Assembly: GCF_009914055.1 (NCBI RefSeq) | Contig: NZ_CP028271.1 | Location: 1,488,001 to 1,552,000 of the forward strand | Source: Mixta intestinalis | Lineage (GTDB): Bacteria; Pseudomonadota; Gammaproteobacteria; Enterobacterales; Enterobacteriaceae | Length of the DNA: 64,000 nt | Direction of reading: 5' to 3' | Shown here: positions 1 to 10,001 of the stretch, one piece after another | Layout: the number at the start of each line of letters is the position of its first letter | Position numbering within the stretch: the stretch's first letter is position 1 | Position numbers and translations under genes: made by a program | The notes under the pieces: generated by a model | The model's input: the letters and a program-made list of their open reading frames with translations, nothing else | The model's database searches: none | What the model was told of the DNA's origin: nothing

Positions 1-1
1 C

Positions 2-565
2 TCGCTCAACCTCGGCTGGTTGCCGGTCAGCGGTCGTATCGATCTGCTTTATCAGCTTAAGTCGGTAACCGGTTTTGCGCTGGTTGACGCGCTGCTCAGC
101 GACTCCCCGTGGCGCAATGAGATGATTGTCAGCGTGATAATGCATATGATCCTGCCGGTCACCGTGCTGGCGGTCGGCCCCACTACCGAGATTATCCGCC
201 TGCTGCGCAACAGCACCAGCGATGTGATCGATAAAAACTATGTTAAAGCTGCCGCTACGCGCGGTCTGTCGCGTTTTACGGTCATTCGTCGTCACGTTCT
301 GCATAATGCGCTGCCGCCGGTAATTCCACGTCTTGGCCTGCAATTTTCCACCATGCTGACGCTGGCGATGATCACTGAAGTGGTGTTCAGTTGGCCAGGT
401 CTGGGCCGCTGGCTGATTAACGCCATCCGCCAGCAGGATTACGCGGCGATCTCCGCTGGCGTGATGGTGGTCGGCAGCCTGGTGATCGTCGTCAATATAA
501 TATCCGATATTCTGGGCGCGATAATGTCCCCGCTGAAACATAAGGAATGGTATGCCCTCCGATAA
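2..565 (+). CDS. sapB: SapB peptide ABC transporter permease, 3' part
   Basis: Inner-membrane permease of the Sap ABC importer, a DppB/OppB-type component tied to antimicrobial-peptide resistance and, in E. coli, putrescine export. The gene enters from the left edge. About 187 C-terminal residues are visible against a family length near 321, so roughly 134 N-terminal residues are missing. The visible part has hydrophobic segments and the permease EAA-type loop (around [19 protein letters not shown]) that docks on the ATPase. It overlaps sapC by 14 bases, and sapC, sapD and sapF follow in the same direction, so this is the standard sapABCDF operon with sapA outside the window. Confidence 0.93.
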   Translation, partial: SLNLGWLPVSGRIDLLYQLKSVTGFALVDALLSDSPWRNEMIVSVIMHMILPVTVLAVGPTTEIIRLLRNSTSDVIDKNYVKAAATRGLSRFTVIRRHVLHNALPPVIPRLGLQFSTMLTLAMITEVVFSWPGLGRWLINAIRQQDYAAISAGVMVVGSLVIVVNIISDILGAIMSPLKHKEWYALR

Positions 566-1442
566 TATCTACGCCGAGAAGCGGCTACCCAGTCCCTTTC
601 GCTATACCTGGCGTCTGTTTTATCACGATACCAGCGCAATGGTCGGCTTCTACGGTTTTATCGCCCTGCTGCTGCTTTGCCTGTTCGGCGGCTGGCTGGC
701 TCCTTATGGCCTGGATCAGCAGTTCCTCGGCTATCAGCTGCTACCGCCCTCCTGGTCGCGCTATGGCGACGTCTCTTTTTTCCTCGGAACCGACGATCTG
801 GGGCGCGATGTGCTGAGCCGTCTGCTGAGCGGCACGGCGCCGACCGTCGGTTCCGCTCTGCTGGTGACGCTGGCGGCGGGGCTGTGCGCAGTGGTGCTCG
901 GCGTGCTGGCAGGTATTACGCACGGCCTGCGTTCGGCGGTGATGAATCATATTCTCGATACGCTGCTGTCGATCCCTTCGCTGCTGCTGGCGATCGTGGT
1001 GGTGGCTTTTATCGGTCCACGGCTGGAACATGCGCTGCTGGCGGTCTGGCTGGCGCTGTTGCCGCGGCTGGTACGCGCCATTTATACCGCCGTACACGAT
1101 GAGCTGGAAAAAGATTATATCGTTGCGGCACGGCTGGACGGTGCCAGCAACGCGGGCATTCTGCGCTACGCAATTCTGCCGAATATTCTGCCACTGCTGG
1201 TCAGCGAATTTACCCGTGCGCTGTCAATGGCGATTCTCGATATCGCCGCGCTGGGCTTTCTCGATCTCGGTGCACAGCTGCCCTCGCCGGAATGGGGCGC
1301 GATGCTGGGCGACGCGCTCGAACTGATCTACGTGGCGCCCTGGACAGTGATGCTACCCGGCGCGGCAATTATGCTGAGCGTATTAATTATCAACCTGTTG
1401 GGCGACGGGATTCGCCGCGCCATTGTGGCAGGAGTGGAATAA
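552..1442 (+). CDS. sapC: SapC peptide ABC transporter permease
   Basis: Second inner-membrane permease of the Sap importer (DppC/OppC family), 296 residues, the usual length. The N-terminus has a DppC-like opening with one membrane segment. [15 protein letters not shown] motif typical of DppC proteins follows, then about five more membrane segments and the EAA loop ([21 protein letters not shown]). The ATG lies inside the sapB 3' end. The stop overlaps the sapD start in a TAATG junction, which indicates translational coupling through the operon. Confidence 0.95.
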   Translation: MPSDNIYAEKRLPSPFRYTWRLFYHDTSAMVGFYGFIALLLLCLFGGWLAPYGLDQQFLGYQLLPPSWSRYGDVSFFLGTDDLGRDVLSRLLSGTAPTVGSALLVTLAAGLCAVVLGVLAGITHGLRSAVMNHILDTLLSIPSLLLAIVVVAFIGPRLEHALLAVWLALLPRLVRAIYTAVHDELEKDYIVAARLDGASNAGILRYAILPNILPLLVSEFTRALSMAILDIAALGFLDLGAQLPSPEWGAMLGDALELIYVAPWTVMLPGAAIMLSVLIINLLGDGIRRAIVAGVE

Positions 1443-2434
1443 TGCCGTTACTCGATATTCGTAACCTTACCATTGAGTTTATGACCGCCGACGGCCCGGT
1501 TAAGGCGGTCGATCGCGTTAACCTGACGCTGAATGAAGGTGAAATTCGCGGTTTGGTGGGGGAGTCTGGCTCTGGTAAAAGCTTGATTGCTAAAGCGATC
1601 TGCGGCGTGACCAAAGATAACTGGCGCGTCAGCGCCGATCGGATGCGCTTCGATGATATCGATCTGCTGCGCCTGTCGCCGCGTGAGCGCCGCCGTATCG
1701 TCGGTCATAACGTATCGATGATTTTTCAGGAGCCGCAATCCTGCCTCGATCCCTCCGAAAGCATCGGGCGTCAGCTGATTCAGGCGATACCCGGCTGGAC
1801 CTGGAAGGGACGCTGGTATCAACGCTTTCGCTGGCGTCACGCGCGCGCAGTGGAACTGCTGCATCGCGTGGGCATTAAAGATCATAAAGATATCATGCGC
1901 AGCTATCCCTATGAGCTGACCGAAGGGGAATGTCAGAAGGTGATGATCGCCATTGCGCTGGCGAACCAGCCGCGCCTGCTGATTGCCGATGAGCCAACTA
2001 ACGCCATGGAGCCAACCACCCAGGCACAGATTTTCCGCCTGTTAAGCCGCCTCAACCAGAACAACAACACCACTATTCTGTTGATTAGCCACGATCTGCG
2101 CACCATGAGCCAGTGGGCCAACCGCATCAACGTGCTCTACTGTGGGCAAACAGTGGAAACGGCCGCCAGCAGCGATCTGATCGCCACGCCGCATCACCCC
2201 TATACTCAGGCGCTGATCCGCGCGATGCCCGACTTCGGCAGCGCGTTGCCGCATAAAAGCCGCCTGAATACGCTACCGGGGGCGATTCCTTCGCTGGAGC
2301 ATCTGCCGATCGGCTGCCGTCTTGGCCCACGCTGCCCCTACGCGCAGAAAAAATGTATTGAGACACCGCGTCTGGCCGGCTCGAAAAACCACCTTTACGC
2401 CTGCCACTTTCCGTTAAATATGGAGAACGCCTGA
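1442..2434 (+). CDS. sapD: SapD peptide ABC transporter ATP-binding subunit
   Basis: Cytoplasmic ATPase of the Sap transporter, 330 residues, matching the E. coli length. It has a Walker A motif (GESGSGKS), a Walker B region ([14 protein letters not shown]) and the C-terminal oligopeptide-transporter extension with the Cys-containing [14 protein letters not shown] stretch. The signature motif reads LTEGECQKV instead of a plain LSGGQ, as is characteristic of SapD. The ATG at 1442 overlaps the sapC stop; a longer upstream reading frame from 1292 would overlap sapC and is rejected. In E. coli SapD ATP binding also supports Trk potassium uptake. Confidence 0.95.
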   Translation: MPLLDIRNLTIEFMTADGPVKAVDRVNLTLNEGEIRGLVGESGSGKSLIAKAICGVTKDNWRVSADRMRFDDIDLLRLSPRERRRIVGHNVSMIFQEPQSCLDPSESIGRQLIQAIPGWTWKGRWYQRFRWRHARAVELLHRVGIKDHKDIMRSYPYELTEGECQKVMIAIALANQPRLLIADEPTNAMEPTTQAQIFRLLSRLNQNNNTTILLISHDLRTMSQWANRINVLYCGQTVETAASSDLIATPHHPYTQALIRAMPDFGSALPHKSRLNTLPGAIPSLEHLPIGCRLGPRCPYAQKKCIETPRLAGSKNHLYACHFPLNMENA

Positions 2435-3246
2435 TGGTCGAAACCCTGCTGGAAGTGCGCAACCTCAGCAAAACCTGGCGCTACCGTACCGGCCTGTTCC
2501 GCCGTCAGCACGTTGAGGCGGTCAAATCGGTCAGCTTTACCCTGCGTGAACGTCAGACGCTGGCGATTATCGGTGAAAACGGTTCCGGTAAATCGACGCT
2601 GGCAAAGATGCTCAGCGGCATGGTTGAACCCAGCGCTGGGGAAATCGTGATTAACGATCGCCCGCTTCACTATGGCGATTATGGCTTTCGCAGCAAGTTA
2701 ATCCGCATGATATTTCAGGATCCCTCCACCGCGCTGAATCCTCGCCAGCGTATCGGACATATTCTTGATTTCCCCCTGCGCCTGAACAGCGAGCTGGATG
2801 CCGCCGCACGTGAAAAACGCATTAATGCCACGCTGCGTCAGGTGGGCCTGCTGCCCGACCACGCCGCTTACTATCCGCATATGCTGGCTCCGGGCCAGAA
2901 GCAGCGCGTCGGCCTGGCGCGGGCGCTGATTTTGCAGCCGAAAGTGATTATCGCCGATGAAGCGATGGCCTCGCTCGATATGTCGATGCGCTCGCAGCTG
3001 GTAAATCTGCTGCTGGAGCTTCAGGATAAGCATGGCCTCTCCTATATATTCGTTACCCAGCATCTCGGCATGATGAAACATATCAGCGATCAGGTGCTGG
3101 TGATGAGCCACGGCGAAGTGGTGGAACGCGGCGGAACGGCGGACGTACTGGCGGCACCGCTGCATAACCTGACCCGTCGCATGATCGCCAGCCACTTCGG
3201 TGAGGCGCTAACAGCGGATGCCTGGCGTCGCGATCCGCCGGCTTAA
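2434..3246 (+). CDS. sapF: SapF peptide ABC transporter ATP-binding subunit
   Basis: Second ATPase of the Sap transporter, 270 residues (E. coli about 268). Walker A is GENGSGKST and Walker B is VIIADEAMASLD. The signature region is degenerate (LAPGQKQRVGLARAL in place of LSGGQ), as in SapF of other enterobacteria. The start overlaps the sapD stop (TGATG). It is the last gene of the operon; the 148-base gap to fabI carries the fabI promoter rather than an obvious sap terminator. Confidence 0.95.
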   Translation: MVETLLEVRNLSKTWRYRTGLFRRQHVEAVKSVSFTLRERQTLAIIGENGSGKSTLAKMLSGMVEPSAGEIVINDRPLHYGDYGFRSKLIRMIFQDPSTALNPRQRIGHILDFPLRLNSELDAAAREKRINATLRQVGLLPDHAAYYPHMLAPGQKQRVGLARALILQPKVIIADEAMASLDMSMRSQLVNLLLELQDKHGLSYIFVTQHLGMMKHISDQVLVMSHGEVVERGGTADVLAAPLHNLTRRMIASHFGEALTADAWRRDPPA

Positions 3247-3308
3247 GTACGCCGAACAGGATGCTTTTCTTCAACCGACAGGTCGGATTAACGCTATCCG
3301 CAGACTCG

Positions 3309-3317
3309 TGCTAGAAT
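3309..3317 (+). promoter_or_regulatory. Probable extended -10 promoter of fabI
   Basis: TGCTAGAAT matches an extended -10 element (TGN followed by TAGAAT) about 78 bases before the fabI start. No good -35 was seen, which fits extended -10 promoters. Prediction from sequence only. Confidence 0.4.
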
Positions 3318-3394
3318 CGCCGGGTCGATTAACGCGGTCGCGCATTTTTTGAGCTTTGCGGCCGCCAACAACAATGACCAAAAGGATTACAGCT

Positions 3395-4183
3395 ATGGGT
3401 TTTCTTTCCGGTAAGCGCATTCTGATTACTGGCGTTGCCAGTAAACTCTCCATCGCCTGGGGTATTGCACAGGCGATGCACAAACAGGGCGCAGAGCTGG
3501 CTTTCACCTATCAGAACGATAAACTGAAAGGCCGCGTAGAAGAGTTCGCGAAAGACCTGGGTTCCGATATCGTGCTGCCCTGTGACGTTGCTGAAGATGA
3601 GAGCATCAAAGCGCTGTTTACTGAACTGGCAAAAACCTGGCCTAAGTTTGACGGTTTCGTTCACTCCATCGGCTTCGCCCCCGGCGATCAGCTGGATGGT
3701 GACTACGTTAATGCCGTTACCCGCGAAGGATTTAAAATCGCACATGACATCAGCGCCTACAGCTTTGTGGCGATGGCAAAAGAGTGCCGCGCTATGCTGA
3801 ACCCGAATTCAGCGCTGCTGACGCTCTCTTACCTGGGCGCAGAACGCGCTATCCCGAACTATAACGTGATGGGTCTGGCGAAAGCGTCTCTGGAAGCAAA
3901 CGTACGTTACATGGCGAACGCCATGGGCCCGGAAGGCGTGCGAGTTAACGCCGTATCTGCCGGTCCGATCCGTACGCTGGCTGCTTCCGGCATCAAAGAC
4001 TTCCGTAAAATGCTGGCGCATTGCGAAGCGGTAACGCCGATTCGCCGTACCGTGACCATTGAAGATGTGGGTAACTCCGCCGCATTCCTCTGTTCCGATC
4101 TGGCTGGTGGTATCACCGGTGAAGTGGTTCACGTTGACGGCGGCTTCAGCATCGCTGCCATGAACGAACTGGAACTGAAATAA
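3395..4183 (+). CDS. fabI: Enoyl-[acyl-carrier-protein] reductase (NADH)
   Basis: Catalyses the last reduction of each fatty-acid elongation cycle, converting trans-2-enoyl-ACP to acyl-ACP with NADH; essential in most enterobacteria and the target of triclosan. It is 262 residues, exactly the E. coli FabI length. It is a short-chain dehydrogenase with an N-terminal nucleotide-binding segment ([18 protein letters not shown]) and the FabI Tyr-x6-Lys active site (Tyr in [14 protein letters not shown]). The ATG at 3395 gives the family N-terminus [13 protein letters not shown] and follows AAAGGATTACAGCT; a longer frame from 3356 is not needed. It stands alone, with its own terminator downstream. 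Confidence 0.97.
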   Translation: MGFLSGKRILITGVASKLSIAWGIAQAMHKQGAELAFTYQNDKLKGRVEEFAKDLGSDIVLPCDVAEDESIKALFTELAKTWPKFDGFVHSIGFAPGDQLDGDYVNAVTREGFKIAHDISAYSFVAMAKECRAMLNPNSALLTLSYLGAERAIPNYNVMGLAKASLEANVRYMANAMGPEGVRVNAVSAGPIRTLAASGIKDFRKMLAHCEAVTPIRRTVTIEDVGNSAAFLCSDLAGGITGEVVHVDGGFSIAAMNELELK

Positions 4184-4192
4184 GATTTTGCC

Positions 4193-4220
4193 GGGTGCGG
4201 TATCTACCGCGCCCATTTTT
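4193..4220 (+). terminator. Rho-independent terminator of fabI
   Basis: GGGTGCGGTA pairs with TACCGCGCCC across a two-base loop with one T/G opposition, followed directly by ATTTTT. It begins 9 bases after the fabI stop. Confidence 0.75.
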
Positions 4221-4395
4221 CTTCCCGCCTGCGCTTTTCTGCTGACGTTATAGCTTTCTGCTATTTGTTATCGCTGAACATTCTTTGATGCTGCCTTTCG
4301 CTTGTTGCACGATAGCCTGCCACTTTGACCCGAATTTATGGCGTTTTCTTCTGCGCTTACGTTGTTGGGTTTGCTCACTTGTGAAAGGAAGGATC

Positions 4396-5532
4396 ATGGA
4401 ACCACGCCGTTACGCTGGCAACAGCCACTGGTATCATGAAACCCAGGCCAGCTATCGCGCCGGGCAGGCGCCTCCGCTTTACCCCGAAGCGGCTGACGTT
4501 GAGGACCGATTTTTACTGGGTCTGCAACAAAACGGCGATGAACTGACACCGCTGTTTAAGCGCTTTGCGCCAACGCTACAGGCAGGTCAGCGGCTCAGTC
4601 TGCTGCTGTTGCCGCACGCTGTCACTACCACGCTGACCCAGACGCTCACCCTGTATGACCGTTTATCCAGCGCCCTGACCGTGGCACAGGTAACGGGCGT
4701 GCAACGTCTGTGTAATCACTACGCCGCACGACTTAATCCCCTGCCCGGCCCTGACTCTTCACGCGAAAGTAATAACCGGCTCACCCAGATGACGCAATTT
4801 GCGCGCCAGCTCGCCAGCTCGCCGGCGGTAATTGATGCTGCGGCGCTGCGGCGGCTTGACGATGTCGGTTTAACCACGCCAGATATTATCAGCCTCGGTC
4901 AGATAATTGGTTTTGTCAGCTATCAGGCACGCGTCGTATCGGGCATCCAGGCACTGCTGCGTCTACCGGTTCGCTGGCTACCGGGGTTGAATAATATGAC
5001 CGATGCAGAAGCGCAGCGTTTTTCGGCGCAGCCAAAATTGCCTGCTCGCCTGCCTTTGCTGGAGCGTCGTTATGCCAGCGATCGTCAGCTTATGGTAATA
5101 GACAAAGCAGGAGGAAACGTCGATTTGGCGGAGATCGTCTGGCTGCTTGCCTGGGATACGGCAGCGCTGGAAGCGCGTAACACCCTGCAAACTACGCTGC
5201 CAGCCGCTTCCACCGAAGAGAAGCTGGCACAGGCGGTCGCAGCGCGTATTAACGGCAGCCAGCCCTGTCTGGATCGCTACGATGGGCCGTGGCAATCGGC
5301 GCTGCGTCAAAGTATTGATGCCGCGCTGAGCGCCAGCCATCGCCAGCCGCGCCTGCAGGCGATTATTACCTTTGCCGCACAGCTGACGCGTACGCCGGAC
5401 CGCCTCAGCGCAGCCCAGATCCAGCCGTTGCTGGATCTGGGCCTGACGCAGGCCGAGATTTTTTCCTTAATACAATCTGTCGCGCTGGCTGGCTGGAATA
5501 ATCGCCTGATGCAGACGCTGCTTGGCGATTAG
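4396..5532 (+). CDS. CMD (AhpD-like) domain protein without CxxC
   Basis: A 378-residue protein that resembles the peroxidase-related CMD-domain proteins often found in bacterial accessory regions. Helical stretches such as ALTVAQVTGVQRLCNHYAARL and LTPDRL/LTQAEIFSLIQSVALAGWNNRL resemble the repeated AhpD fold, suggesting two degenerate copies. Neither half carries the CxxC redox motif of active AhpD proteins, so peroxidase activity is doubtful. The ATG at 4396 follows GGAAGGATC; the longer frame from 4285 reads into leader sequence. It runs tail-to-tail into the LysR gene with a 4-base overlap, and that regulator may control it. The family assignment is from general resemblance only. Confidence 0.6.
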   Translation: MEPRRYAGNSHWYHETQASYRAGQAPPLYPEAADVEDRFLLGLQQNGDELTPLFKRFAPTLQAGQRLSLLLLPHAVTTTLTQTLTLYDRLSSALTVAQVTGVQRLCNHYAARLNPLPGPDSSRESNNRLTQMTQFARQLASSPAVIDAAALRRLDDVGLTTPDIISLGQIIGFVSYQARVVSGIQALLRLPVRWLPGLNNMTDAEAQRFSAQPKLPARLPLLERRYASDRQLMVIDKAGGNVDLAEIVWLLAWDTAALEARNTLQTTLPAASTEEKLAQAVAARINGSQPCLDRYDGPWQSALRQSIDAALSASHRQPRLQAIITFAAQLTRTPDRLSAAQIQPLLDLGLTQAEIFSLIQSVALAGWNNRLMQTLLGD

Positions 5533-6428
5533 GCCTCACTGAGGATACGCCGCACCTCGTCAAAAAAGTGTTGCGACAGCGGTGTGGCCCTCCCCGGCTC
5601 GGCGATGACGACCGCCGCATGACGCGCCATCGGTGCAATTGCCAGCGGGCGATGATGCAAGTCAGGGTTCATTTCAGGTAACAGATGTCCTGCCGGTGCG
5701 ATCAGGCAGCCTAAACCTACCTGCACGCCCTGTAGCAGCTGAAAAATCGAGGTGCTTTCCAGAATCACCCGCTGCGTTACTCCCGCTTCGCGAAAGCTGG
5801 CGTCCAGGTAACGTCGAAAATAGCGGGTAGGCTCCGCCAGACAGAGCGGTAGCGTGGCGATATCCCCCATACGCAGCTGCTCGAGCTCATCCAGCTGAGG
5901 GAAATGATCGGGGTGATAGACCAGCTCAACGCCATTATCTGTTAAGGATTCTGCCTGAAAATGCAGTTCACGCAGCGTAGCCAGTTCGAAAAAGCCGATG
6001 CCGACATCCACCGTATGGCTGGTTAACGCTTCCAGCAGCTGATCGGCGCTAAGCACGGCCACACGGTAATCGAGCTGCGGATAACGATTGCTGACCATTT
6101 TCAGCAGTAGCGGCAGCGATACGCTGCATTGCGGCACCACACCGATACGCAGCGTGCCGTTTACGCCATGCTTTAGCGACTCGACCTCCAGCTTCAGGCC
6201 CTGGTAGACGGAAACAATTTCACGTGCCCAGGCCAGCACCCTTTCTCCTTCAGCGGTAAAGCCATCAAAGTTATTGCTGCGGTTAATCAAAGACAGGCCC
6301 AGTTCACGCTCCAGGTTTTTCAGGCGCATGGACAGCGTCGGCTGGCTAACGAAGCTGGCTTCTGCCGCACGCCCGAAATGACGTTCTCGCTCCAGATTAC
6401 ACAGGTAAATAAGCTGTTTTATATCCAT
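5529..6428 (-). CDS. LysR-family transcriptional regulator
   Basis: A 299-residue LysR regulator. The N-terminal winged helix-turn-helix is clear (RAAEASFVSQPTLSMRLKNLERELG), followed by a linker helix and the periplasmic-binding-like effector domain from about residue 90. Its ligand cannot be told from sequence. It converges on the CMD-domain gene, overlapping it by 4 bases at the 3' ends. A long AT-rich space precedes it, where its promoter must lie. Confidence 0.88.
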   Translation of the reverse strand: MDIKQLIYLCNLERERHFGRAAEASFVSQPTLSMRLKNLERELGLSLINRSNNFDGFTAEGERVLAWAREIVSVYQGLKLEVESLKHGVNGTLRIGVVPQCSVSLPLLLKMVSNRYPQLDYRVAVLSADQLLEALTSHTVDVGIGFFELATLRELHFQAESLTDNGVELVYHPDHFPQLDELEQLRMGDIATLPLCLAEPTRYFRRYLDASFREAGVTQRVILESTSIFQLLQGVQVGLGCLIAPAGHLLPEMNPDLHHRPLAIAPMARHAAVVIAEPGRATPLSQHFFDEVRRILSEA

Positions 6429-7324
6429 AGTTATTATAATTCAACCAGTTAAGATAGATAAAATCCTGGCACATGAAGATGATGTACTGGCAGGCATGCT
6501 GGCGAAAAATCTACCATGCCAGCCTGATTGTTATCGCTTGAGTAAAAGGGGCTGTCATATGTTTATAGCAGAATTATCTTAGCATATTAACTATATGCGG
6601 GTGCCACTTCCCGTTGATGGCAGAAAGCTAAGATATCAGCAGAAAAATTTAAATAAGAGAGTTTTTTGACATAATATCGCCCTGCAATTTATTTAATAAT
6701 CGCCCTGACGAATCAGAGAAAAATAAGGCATCTGAAGTAAAATATTAGCTGTACTCCTTTAACTTCAGCGTATAAAAGTGAGCAAAGGACTGATTTGACA
6801 TACGCTTATATATTAATAATTCCGTTATTACGTTCTCCACCAGCAAAATATAAGCCATCCGTACTATTCAGAAGTAACCATTGAATATGATTTTATAAAT
6901 CCGCCGTTAACTTAAAGTAGCTTTATACCGAAAAAAGATAGAGGCGCTAACCGGAAGTAAAGATTATTGTTTAGCCAGGGTTCAACGGGCGCAACTGTCG
7001 CGAAAAAGCGGGTAAAACCGCTTCGTAACGATGTGCTTTCAGGTTCAGAATGGTACTGATTATTCAGGTTAACTAATGACAGTAAGATAACAGAACGGTA
7101 GATGAATGCTTAAAATGATACGCTGCTGTAAAAATCACTCGTCGCCTCACGCTAACATCGACTTAAAGCGAGCAAAATATAACCACATATCACTACTTTC
7201 TATGTGACATCAGATAACAATAGTAAGTAGCACCATTATTGTGGCTGTCGAATCGATTTTTTATTGATTATTTGATATATCTCAAACATCTCATGCTCAA
7301 CAGGACTATTATTAGCACCGCTCC
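6429..7324. other. AT-rich intergenic stretch before the tRNA
   Basis: Nearly 900 bases that look clearly richer in A+T than their neighbours. I found no open frame with a credible ribosome binding site on either strand. It should hold the promoter of the LysR gene (left end) and of the tRNA (right end). An imperfect inverted repeat around 6491-6526 (GGCATGCTGGC against CCATGCCAGCC) is the only structure noticed. Confidence 0.5.
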
Positions 7325-7400
<76 letters not shown>

Positions 7401-7549
7401 ACTCCAGAGCAAATATTAACGTTCAATCTTCTCTTTCTGCCCTGTTCGACAAACATCGCACAACATTTCGCTCTGCTTTCCTGAACAATATTTATACGCT
7501 TTAGCAGCTAATCCCACGCGGTAAAAACTGCGCGTTATGGCGGATTACA

Positions 7550-8959
7550 TCAGGTGGAGAACTTTCGTATCAGGCTATCAAGCTGCTCACAAGCCTGTTC
7601 CAGTGTTGCGTCATGTTTACCTGAAATACCCAGCAGCAATCCTGAACGCGCAGGGATACCGGGTAAATACCATCCGGATAACGGCGAAGGAGCCAGATTA
7701 TAATGGTATGCGTGGCGAGCGATAGCCCGGTCTGATACATTTTCAGCAAGAGGCAACAACACGGATAACCCATTGATTTCAGGACGATAGCCTGCCTGTT
7801 GCAGTATCTTTGCCAGCTCGATACTGCGGATACCATAGATTTTTTTCATTTTTCGCAGATGGCGCAGAAAGTGCCCTTCATTTAAAAAAGCACGCGTTGC
7901 CATTTGCAGGGCCGGATCCGGAGCCGGAGAAAGGCAGGCGGCGACATCAGCCACGACATCAATTAGCGAGTGCGGCACAACGACAAATCCCAGCCTGAGC
8001 TTCGGGCTGATAGTCTTACTGAAAGAACCAATATGTATTACCCGACCACTGGTATCCTGGGAGGCGAGTGCCGGAGCCGCCCGGCGATTAAGCTGAAGTT
8101 CGCCCAGGTAATCATCCTCCAGGATCCAGCTACTGTTTTGGTGCGCCCAGGCCAGTAACTGGTTGCGTCTTGTCCGGGACAATGTCATACCCAGCGGTGC
8201 CTGCTGTCCTGGTGTCACCAGTGCAAGGGCCGCCTCGGGAGCCAGCCGGATGCCATGCTCTGTGTTTATACCTTCAGCATCCACGCTCACCGGCACGATC
8301 GTTAAACCGGCAAGTTCCAGTGCCCTTCTCGCGGGCGGAAAACCTGGATTTTCAACCCAGGCTTTCTGACCACTTAAAGAGAGCGCATGTAATATTAATC
8401 CCAGCGCGCCGGTAAAACCCGCCGTGATAAAAATTTGCGAGGGATGACACTTTATTCCCCGTGAGAGTACCAGTAACCCTGCAATTTCACGGCGCAGCGC
8501 ACTTTCTCCCCTCGGATCGCCGTAGTGATGGCTGGAAGACATTGTCTCGCGGGCTGCGGCAGCAAAAAGTCGAGAAAATAGCGGCACGGGAAAAGCATCA
8601 TCGGCAGGAACACCCATTTGGAAGACGCCAGCTGGCGACCAATACTCCTGGTACATCTCCGAGGCTGGGAGCGGTTCAGGAGATACCGGACAGACCATGT
8701 TGGCAGGTAAATGCTCAGCGATGCTGGTCCCCCGCGAGCGGGACGTCACCACCAGCTGTTCGTCAAACAAACGATCATACGCTGTTTTTACTGTTCCACG
8801 TGATACGCCGAGCTGAACCGCTAAATCAATCCAGGACGGCAGCCGCGTACCAGGGAGTAATACGCCTTCCCGTATTGCTTCAGTGATTCCGCGACGGATT
8901 TGCTCAGAAATTGGCACCTTTGTTTTACGATCGATGGTTAACGCCAATTTTTTTCTCAT
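7550..8959 (-). CDS. MocR/PdxR-type GntR-aminotransferase regulator
   Basis: A 469-residue fusion regulator. A GntR winged helix occupies the first ~75 residues (VPISEQIRRGITEAIREGVLLPGTRLPS then LAVQLGVSRGTVKTAYDRL). A fold-type I aminotransferase domain follows, with the PLP lysine in HIGSFSKTISPKLRLG. Such proteins bind PLP and regulate vitamin B6, GABA or taurine genes. The start is set at the second of two adjacent ATGs (8962 and 8959), 7 bases after GGAG; the longer frame to 9073 lacks a binding site and would use up the divergent promoter. It is divergent from the CMD gene at 9144, its likely target. Effector and target are inference. Confidence 0.9.
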   Translation of the reverse strand: MRKKLALTIDRKTKVPISEQIRRGITEAIREGVLLPGTRLPSWIDLAVQLGVSRGTVKTAYDRLFDEQLVVTSRSRGTSIAEHLPANMVCPVSPEPLPASEMYQEYWSPAGVFQMGVPADDAFPVPLFSRLFAAAARETMSSSHHYGDPRGESALRREIAGLLVLSRGIKCHPSQIFITAGFTGALGLILHALSLSGQKAWVENPGFPPARRALELAGLTIVPVSVDAEGINTEHGIRLAPEAALALVTPGQQAPLGMTLSRTRRNQLLAWAHQNSSWILEDDYLGELQLNRRAAPALASQDTSGRVIHIGSFSKTISPKLRLGFVVVPHSLIDVVADVAACLSPAPDPALQMATRAFLNEGHFLRHLRKMKKIYGIRSIELAKILQQAGYRPEINGLSVLLPLAENVSDRAIARHAYHYNLAPSPLSGWYLPGIPARSGLLLGISGKHDATLEQACEQLDSLIRKFST

Positions 8960-9143
8960 CATTCCACTCCCGATACCGGTATAAACCACACCGCTCTTCA
9001 GGTCAGGTGCGTCTGTTTTGTCCATTCGCTTCATCAGTGACCAACTCAAGCGTGGTACAGAGAAATCATTCAATTTTGGTTCTTTTAACGTAATATCCAG
9101 CTGTTAAGCTTGGCTCAAATTCACTGAAAATGGATATACTATA

Positions 9144-9611
9144 ATGAGCCAACGTATTGATTACACTAAAACTTCCCCTGCCGGAGTAAAAGCCCTCGGC
9201 GGCGTCTACGCCTATATCGCACAATGTGGGCTGGATAACACGCTTGTCGAGTTAGTTTACCTGCGGGTGAGTCAGATAAACGGGTGTGCATTCTGTCTGG
9301 ATATGCACACGCGCGATCTGTTAAAGAAAGGGCTGAGTCCGGTGAAGCTGTCCCTTGTCCAGGTGTGGCAGGAAGCTGAAAACGTTTTCACCGAGCGCGA
9401 GAAGGCAGCGTTATTATGGGCCGAAACGGTAACGCGAGTCGCGGAAACCCACGTTCCGGATCGGGACTTTGAAGCCGCCTCTGCCATCTTTACCGCTAAA
9501 GAACTGGCCGATCTCACTATGGCGATTGGGTTGATCAACGCTTACAACCGTCTGGCAATTAGCTTTCGTAACGTACCGCAGGAGGCAATTGACGCAGGCG
9601 GTGCTGTCTGA
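9144..9611 (+). CDS. Carboxymuconolactone decarboxylase / AhpD-family protein
   Basis: A 155-residue CMD-domain protein with the AhpD-type active site: CAFCLDMHTRDLLKKG (CxxC, then His four residues on) near residue 50. Proteins of this build are usually small peroxidases or thiol-disulfide enzymes that detoxify peroxides. It is transcribed away from the MocR regulator, which lies 184 bases upstream on the other strand; that arrangement suggests control by it. Its stop lies 9 bases from the end of the convergent small membrane protein gene. Confidence 0.88.
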   Translation: MSQRIDYTKTSPAGVKALGGVYAYIAQCGLDNTLVELVYLRVSQINGCAFCLDMHTRDLLKKGLSPVKLSLVQVWQEAENVFTEREKAALLWAETVTRVAETHVPDRDFEAASAIFTAKELADLTMAIGLINAYNRLAISFRNVPQEAIDAGGAV

Positions 9612-9620
9612 TGCCTGTCG

Positions 9621-9881
9621 TCAGCGGTCTGACTTCTCGCCAAAGAAATAAAATCCCAGCGGAAGAGAGAAAATCAGGGTTAATACCAATGTATATACCA
9701 GTACCATTGCGCCCTGTAATAAATACATTTGCGTTGTCCAGGTAGAGAGCGGCATATTATATTCTTCCACCACGCCACCGATGGTGGCGCGAATGAGAAT
9801 CGTCAGCGCCACACAAAATACGACAAATATCGCCAGAAGAAATTTCTTACCTTCTGGCCGTTTCAGTTTTTCACGTATCAC
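9621..9881 (-). CDS. Small two-helix membrane protein, unknown
   Basis: An 86-residue protein with a charged N-terminus (MIREKLKRPEGKK) and two strong membrane segments, about residues 14-36 and 52-78, ending in a short charged tail. It starts with GTG, preceded by AGAGGC at suitable spacing. The layout (two helices, the second ending in SLPLGFYFF) vaguely recalls small subunits of sodium/solute symporters, but no large subunit is near, so no function is assigned. It converges on the CMD gene. Confidence 0.6.
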   Translation of the reverse strand: MIREKLKRPEGKKFLLAIFVVFCVALTILIRATIGGVVEEYNMPLSTWTTQMYLLQGAMVLVYTLVLTLIFSLPLGFYFFGEKSDR

Positions 9882-10001
9882 AGCACTGCCTCTGATTAAG
9901 GATCTCTACCGCCTACCTTAGTGGATCAGATAGTTCTGGACAACCCTACGAAGGCTTCTGGTAAGGTATGCGGCACTAAAGCGAAGAATCTGGAACACTC
10001 C

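Noticed and set aside
1292..1441. 50-codon extension of SapD into sapC
   Set aside because: It reads another frame of sapC; the overlap start at 1442 gives the exact SapD length.
9621..9881. Symporter small subunit for the two-helix protein
   Set aside because: Resemblance is weak and no large subunit gene is nearby, so only a descriptive call was made.
9921..10001. 27-codon N-terminal extension of BluF
   Set aside because: The ATG at 10002 gives the exact family length and N-terminus.
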